Shown here piece after piece: positions 59,321-64,000 of a stretch of DNA of 64,000 bases. A model generated the notes under the pieces. It was not told where the DNA came from. It saw nothing but the letters and a program-made list of their open reading frames with translations, and did no database searches. Where the stretch lies: positions 11,468,215 to 11,532,214 of the forward strand of contig OX326961.1 of the NCBI GenBank assembly GCA_946800325.1, in the 5' to 3' direction. The stretch's first letter is position 1, and each line of letters opens with the position of its first letter. This stretch comes from Luzula sylvatica. Lineage: Eukaryota > Streptophyta > Magnoliopsida > Poales > Juncaceae. A program made the translations under genes and the position numbers.

Positions 59321-60298
59321 TGATAACGGGTTTTTGGTTAACACTTAGGTTATATCGTTGAATAAAAATACCGTAAATCAAACAAGAAACATGTGAATAC
59401 TAAAGATTGTATAGACTAAGTATGTAAGGATTCGTTCCACAGGGAGCTATTGCGTCAAAATATGATTAAACTTCAGATCGTCAAAATAATTATTTCTAAG
59501 TTTCCAAAATTAATGAAAATTTGTCTAGAGAGAGTTCTGAATATTATGAAGCCTATCCTAAAATTTCAAACAATTTGGACAACGGAATAAAAAGTTATTA
59601 ACGAATTACAATCAGGTCTCTAAAAAACAATCTCTGGAAACAGCAGGTTTTCAGTTTAAGTGACAGTTTTCAAAAATTCATATCAATTCAAATATTTCAT
59701 GAAATTCAATGATTCAAAAAGTTCCCGAAACTAGAAATCAAGATCTACGCAATGAAAGAATTGGTTTTTAGCAGATTTGGAAGGAGATCGTGAAAATTGA
59801 CAAGTTTAGAACAAAAGAAAATATTTAAAGAAAGCAAAAGAACTCAATTCAATCTCAAGTTTATTAATCAACACAAGAATTTATTAAAAGAATCACAACC
59901 AAAAACTGAAATAAAAGAAAGAAACCACCTAATCAAGCCCTAGAACGCCTAGTGACTTGTGTCGATGCCTTCCCGTCGATCCGGTTGAACGCCAACTCGA
60001 GTCTCCGTTTCTTCTCACGCGGATCCTCTTCAATTCGTCGAAGAACGCCTTCCGCACGAATGACCGATCCCTTCCTTGTGTCGAGATGGAGCAAGAACGC
60101 CTTAACTCCAATTTCGTCACGTACAACCCTAGGGCGAGAACGCCTCTACCAAAGAGTTGGTCTTGAATTTCATGGTTCTTGGTTGAATCTTGTTTGTTTC
60201 TTGGAAGAGTTTGTGGAGAGAGATGGTAGAGAGCTTGCCCCCAAAGGGGAGAGAAAAGGGGGGGCAGGAGAGATCGTTTGCCCTTGGCCTTAGGGTCT

Positions 60299-60306
60299 TA
60301 TTTATA
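60299..60306 (-). promoter_or_regulatory. TATA box of element E LTR
   Basis: TATAAATA on the minus strand, matching the position of TATA boxes in LTRs A, B and D. Confidence 0.65.
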
Positions 60307-60337
60307 GGCTTCATGCTGTCTTCTGATTGGTTGAGGG

Positions 60338-60439
60338 AGATATGGAAGGTTTTGGGGCTGGATGAGGGAGAAATGGAAGGTTTTGGGGAGATATGGAAGG
60401 TTTTGGGGCTGGATGAGGGAGAAATGGAAGGTTTTGGGG
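60338..60439 (-). repeat. ~52-bp tandem duplication in the LTR of element E
   Basis: Two copies, each built of two TATGGAAGGTTTTGGGG/AAATGGAAGGTTTTGGGG sub-units with GCTGGATGAGGGAG between. It lies upstream of the TATA box on the minus strand (in U3). Confidence 0.85.
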
Positions 60440-60888
60440 AGCAACAAATCAACTAAGAAGGCAACAAATCAATCTAAAGGAGTCCACAAATCAATCTAAA
60501 GAAGGCAACAAATTAGCTGGTTGGGGCTTGTGCATGGGCTGAGAGCTGGGGCTAGGCGTGGGCTGTGAATTTTGCCTCTGCGGCCAGGCCCTGTGCGTTG
60601 CAGCAGTTTGGTGATCTTCTTCTTTTGTTTTTGCCTTTTCCGCCTCGATCCTTCACCGAATATATCGATGTGATATATCGTTTTGACTGTCTTCAGCATG
60701 CCGGAGGCAATGGTGCTGACCAAATTCCAAAATTATTCCTCTATCTCCTGAAAATGGGCAAACAACAAATTAGTGTAGAAATATTCATGATGTTTGAAAT
60801 ATGTATCATAAAAGCATAGAATATAACTTCACAAGGGCTAAAATCCCTAAATAAGATTCGTAAAACGTGTTCCATTTGCCTCACATCA

Positions 60889-60903
60889 AATACCCCCACA
60901 CTT
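60889..60903 (-). other. Polypurine tract of element E
   Basis: Minus strand AAGTGTGGGGGTATT next to the 3' LTR, preceded by GATCGAGGACGATCAAGG. Confidence 0.85.
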
Positions 60904-62198
60904 AAACCCTTGATCGTCCTCGATCAATTGGAGATTTGTAGTTATAATCAATCTAAGGACGAATTGCACTAGATTCTATTAAATTTGTATTCGTCATTTT
61001 CAAACGCATTTGATGAACTTACTGATTAAAGTAAAAAATCAAGTTGCTAATGTTTAAGAAAGATAATGGTCAAATAATCAAATCTTAATTGAATAAAAAT
61101 CGCAATTTCAATAGAGTTTAGAATGAGCAATTAATTTCTACCGGAAAAGGTGATTAAACACTACCGTTCGAATCTTTTCACGCCACAATTCAAAAGAAAC
61201 CCGATTTCCAAAGTTTTTGAGTCTTCGTTTTAAAAGATTTCCCTTTTCAACCCGTTCGATACGTTGGTACAAGGTTCATACCCGTTTTCAGTCGAATTCC
61301 CCACCCACTCCTTCATTTCATAGAAGCCTTTAACCGAGCGCCCCACTACACCGAAATGCAATGAGGTTACATCCCGGTATTCTATTTTGACCTTCCTTTT
61401 ATTTTATTATTTTATTCTTATTTTACTTTCTTTTTTTTTTCTTTTTTTTTTCTTTTTTTTTTTTCGGATCGCATTTGTAGAAGGAGTTCCGCGGCACCGG
61501 AGTGCAACGAAATTACATCCCGCCTTTTTTCAAGATCCAAGAAGAAGGCGGGTACTATCGACATACTAACGGGTCCCCACGAACGGTTGATTCATTAAGT
61601 GTAAGCAAAACTCATTCAAAAACTTTTCAATCGGGTTCTAATTCGAAGATGGGTTCAATTTTCAAAAACTAGTGTGTCACGTAAACCACGAATCCATAAA
61701 TTGTCAAAAACTCGTGATAATTGCGAAGTTATTGGTATGGGTTGGAATCCCAATAGATTTCTTCAAATTCGTGACCAAAATTTCCAAAACATTTTGCAAC
61801 ATTCAATTTTGAGAGTAAAAATCTTATTAAAATGAAATTTTGTTTGAAAAACAACGATTTGTTTCAAATGAGGTGGAGAAAAATCTTTTTGTGCAATTTT
61901 GTCCTTAGTTGAAAACTAGACGTGCTCCGAGATTTAAGTTTCATCAATTTTCTATTTTATTTGCAGAAAAAGGGAAAAATAATAAAAAAAAATAAATTCC
62001 CAATATTTTTCGTTTTAATTTGGGCACATGCAGGTTCAAAGGTTGTGTTACCCCCCCATACTTATGGTTTTACTTGTCCTCAAGTATATGGAATATAAAA
62101 TAAAAATAGGGTAATGAAAAGATACAACCTTTGATGCGTGGGCTTGCCTCCCTCGCTAGCGCTCTCGTTTATTGGTCTCGAGCTCGACCATGTCGGTG
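60904..62198 (-). other. 3' non-coding region of element E
   Basis: No gene is seen. From the LTR outward it holds a T-rich tract (61405-61465), hairpin-related segments at about 61321-61385 and 61480-61560 (CACCGRARTGCAAYGARRTTAC), the internal polypurine-like tract (complement of 62049-62064), and the conserved tail with MVELE and SEGGKPTHQ-like coding potential (62110-62190). It parallels the same region of D but lacks the palindrome array. Confidence 0.6.
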
Positions 62199-63131
62199 TT
62201 ACCCTCCTTGAAAGTTGAACGAGGAGCTCACTTGGATTGCTCTTTTTCGACCGCCTCCGAGTGCTCCTTTCGAAACGTTGGAGAATACGGCACTCAATGC
62301 TTGGTTTAATCGTTTTGCGCATGTCAAAATTGGCTCCAAGGGCATCCTTATCTTGCTTCGAATCAATTTGTATACGGGTCTTTGGCGAAGCGGAGTGGTA
62401 AGTGGCGTCGGTGTCTCGATGTTATTTGTTTTTCTTGATAAATCTACACAAGGAGAAATTCTTTCATGAGAGGCATCATAGTTCTTATTTGAATTTAAAT
62501 CGATGCTAAACGGAAAGAATTCACCTTGGAGAGTTGGAGAGTTTTCTTCTTGCTTGGTTTCGTCGTTTGGAGTGAGTTGAAGCACCATTTGGAGAGTTGA
62601 GTCCACCGACTCCTCTTCTTCTTCTTCCAAGACCGTCTCGATGCTTTCTTCGAATCCCCCCACACTTGAACTTTCGCCACCTTCAATTTCTACGTTGTCC
62701 TCGCTTGAGCACTCGGAATTAGCGTCTCCAAGAGATTCTATCCAATTTCGTATTTATATCGGGGTTTCCTCATGTTGATAAATGAATGTCAAAGTTGACA
62801 TCAATTTCTCTATCGTTTCGATCAATTCTTCGTCGGAAACTTCGTCTTGAGATTGAGGGGATGGGTCTTGGCATTCGAATTCGAGTTCGCCTCGAGATTC
62901 GTCTATGGAAATTATGTCGTATTCGTATCGAAAAGCTTCGTCGGTGGAATTTGGTGGAATCATTGAGAGGAGTTCGTCTTCTTCCTCTCTCAATTCTTGC
63001 TCTTCTAGCTCCAATCGAGCAATTTCTTTCTCTATGAAATCTTGGTCCGACATGGATTCGGGATATCCCCTTTCGATCTTCGCTAGTTGCATCCCTTCCC
63101 GAAGCGTTAAAGGTCTCTCTTGATTGTCCAT
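62199..63131 (-). pseudogene. Homologue of the element B 380-aa ORF, with one nonsense codon (element E)
   Basis: The ATG (63131-63129) starts MDNQERPLTLREGMQLAKIE, a counterpart of the element B start. The frame is very acidic (LELEEQELREEEDELLS), continues with LEFECQDPSPQSQDEVSDEE, and meets a single in-frame TAA at 62754-62756. The same frame then runs through VEIEGGESSSVGGFEESIE, DSTLQMVLQLTPNDE and PTLQGEFFPFSIDLN to the basic end GGRKRAIQVSSSFNFQGG at 62199. It is shorter than the B protein (about 311 versus 380 codons), mainly through loss of the Met-rich coiled-coil region. No known retrotransposon domain is recognisable. The nonsense codon makes this copy probably defective, although nearly all its frame is preserved. 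Confidence 0.75.
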
Positions 63132-63258
63132 CTTGTACCTTGCAAAAAAAAAGAAAAATTCTCACAATAAGTGTAATATCAAGTTCAAATATATCAAATC
63201 GATTTCCAATAACACTCAAGATTGCAAGTATGATTTATAATTTCGACTTAAACATTGC

Positions 63259-63276
63259 TCCCCGGCAGCGGCGCCA
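63259..63276 (-). other. Primer-binding site of element E
   Basis: TGGCGCCGCTGCCGGGGA on the minus strand, three bases from the 5' LTR. Identical to that of element B. Confidence 0.9.
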
Positions 63277-63279
63277 TTT

Positions 63280-64000
63280 TGATAACGGGTTTTTGGTTAA
63301 CACTTAGGTTATATCGTTGAATAAAAATACCGTAAATCAAACAAGAAACATGTGAATACTAAAGATTGTATAGACTAAGTATGTAAGGATTCGTTCCACA
63401 GGGAGCTATTGCGTCAAAATATGATTAAACTTCAGATCGTCAAAATAATTATTTCTAAGTTTCCAAAATTAATGAAAATTTGTCTAGAGATAGGTCTGAA
63501 TATTATGAAGCTTATCCTAAAATTTCAAACAATTTGGACAACGGAATAAAAAGTTATTAACGAATTACAATCAGGTCTCTAAAAAACAATCTCTGGAAAC
63601 AGCAGGTTTTCAGTTTAAGTGACAGTTTTCAAAAATTCATATCAATTCAAATATTTCATGAAATTCAATGATTCAAAAAGTTCCCGAAACTAGAAATCAA
63701 GATCTACGCAATGAAAGAATTGGTTTTTAGCAGATTTGGAAGGAGATCGTGAAAATTGACAAGTTTAGAACAAAAGAAAATATTTAAAGAAAGCAAAAGA
63801 ACTCAATTCAATCTCAAGTTTATTAATCAACACAAGAATTTATTAAAAGAATCACAACCAAAAACTGAAATAAAAGAAAGAAACCACCTAATCAAGCCCT
63901 AGAACGCCTAGTGACTTGTGTCGATGCCTTCCCGTCGATCCGGTTGAACGCCAACTCGAGTCTCCGTTTCTTCTCACGCGGATCCTCTTCAATTCGTCGA
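63280..64000 (-). repeat. 5' LTR of element E (partial, runs off the window)
   Basis: Matches 59321-60041 with about three substitutions by eye. The remaining ~850 bp, and the rest of element D beyond it, are outside the window. Confidence 0.93.

Larger units (their letters stand above)
59321..60888 (-). repeat. 3' LTR of element E
   Basis: Minus strand TGATGTGAGG...CGTTATCA, 1,568 bp. It shares TGATGTGAGG and CCCGTT-type ends with D but is otherwise diverged. TATA box is the complement of 60299-60306. A ~52-bp tandem duplication (60338-60439) contains GATATGGAAGGTTTTGGGG. A U5 block with GATTCGTTCCACAGGGAGC (59429-59447) is shared with D. Open frames of 65-113 codons in it have no family resemblance. 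Confidence 0.93.
59321..64000 (-). mobile_element. Element E: non-autonomous Ty3/gypsy retrotransposon inserted in element D (minus strand, truncated by window end)
   Basis: The 3' LTR is at 59321-60888, the internal region at 60889-63279, and the 5' LTR starts at 63280 and runs off the window. The PBS is TGGCGCCGCTGCCGGGGA (complement of 63259-63276), and the polypurine tract is the complement of 60889-60903. The internal region (2.4 kb) has no pol; it encodes only a homologue of the element B ORF. Over the first ~720 bp the two LTRs differ at about three positions, so this is a very recent insertion. E has no palindrome array in its LTR. Confidence 0.92.

Noticed and set aside
59952..60456. 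Overlapping ORFs of 88-113 aa in the LTR of element E
   Set aside because: Opposite-strand and same-strand frames overlap in LTR sequence that includes a 52-bp tandem repeat; no domain, no start context of interest.

Overview
The window is plant nuclear DNA from a repeat-dominated, probably heterochromatic region. I see no intact host gene. The evidence for a plant is a CACTA (En/Spm-type) DNA transposon carrying plant gene fragments, a Sirevirus-like Ty1/copia element, and several Ty3/gypsy elements with the primer-binding site typical of Athila/Tat-type elements. The captured genes (sucrose synthase, a UBC33/34-type ubiquitin-conjugating enzyme) fit an angiosperm; I cannot name the species.

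Layout. About 30 kb is a degenerate TTAG/CTAA satellite: 1-9583, 16648-21891, 22799-23280, 24916-25203, 32152-39246 and 46390-53562. It reads TTAG on the + strand at 1-7327 and 37033-37690, and CTAA elsewhere. The tetranucleotide is punctuated by short conserved cassettes. Two large blocks (about 6.6-20.2 kb and 37.0-53.5 kb) are diverged copies of each other. Inserted into this matrix are: a 7.06-kb CACTA element (9584-16647); a copia LTR-PBS-leader fragment (21892-22798); a solo gypsy LTR (23281-24915, element A); a 6.95-kb gypsy element with TSD (25204-32151, element B); a 7.14-kb Sirevirus-like copia element with TSD (39247-46389, element C, minus strand); and a gypsy element with reverse transcriptase, RNase H and integrase (53563 to beyond the window, element D, minus strand), interrupted by a younger non-autonomous gypsy element (59321 to beyond the window, element E, minus strand).

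How the parts relate. Only D carries recognisable pol domains, and they are broken by a nonsense codon and frameshifts. B and E share PBS, polypurine tracts and LTR ends with D but have lost pol or keep scraps of it. Both retain the same unrecognised coiled-coil-type ORF next to the PBS, so they look like non-autonomous passengers moved in trans. C has likewise lost most of gag and all of pol, but keeps a nucleocapsid-like ORF and a 435-aa ORF.

The most striking signal is a short palindromic motif, TCCGTTNNAACGGA, in dense arrays (about 100 copies in total). It occurs in the LTRs and internal regions of both the copia element C and the gypsy elements A, B and D, and is absent from the satellite. 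Linker sequences between the motifs are also partly shared across the two superfamilies.
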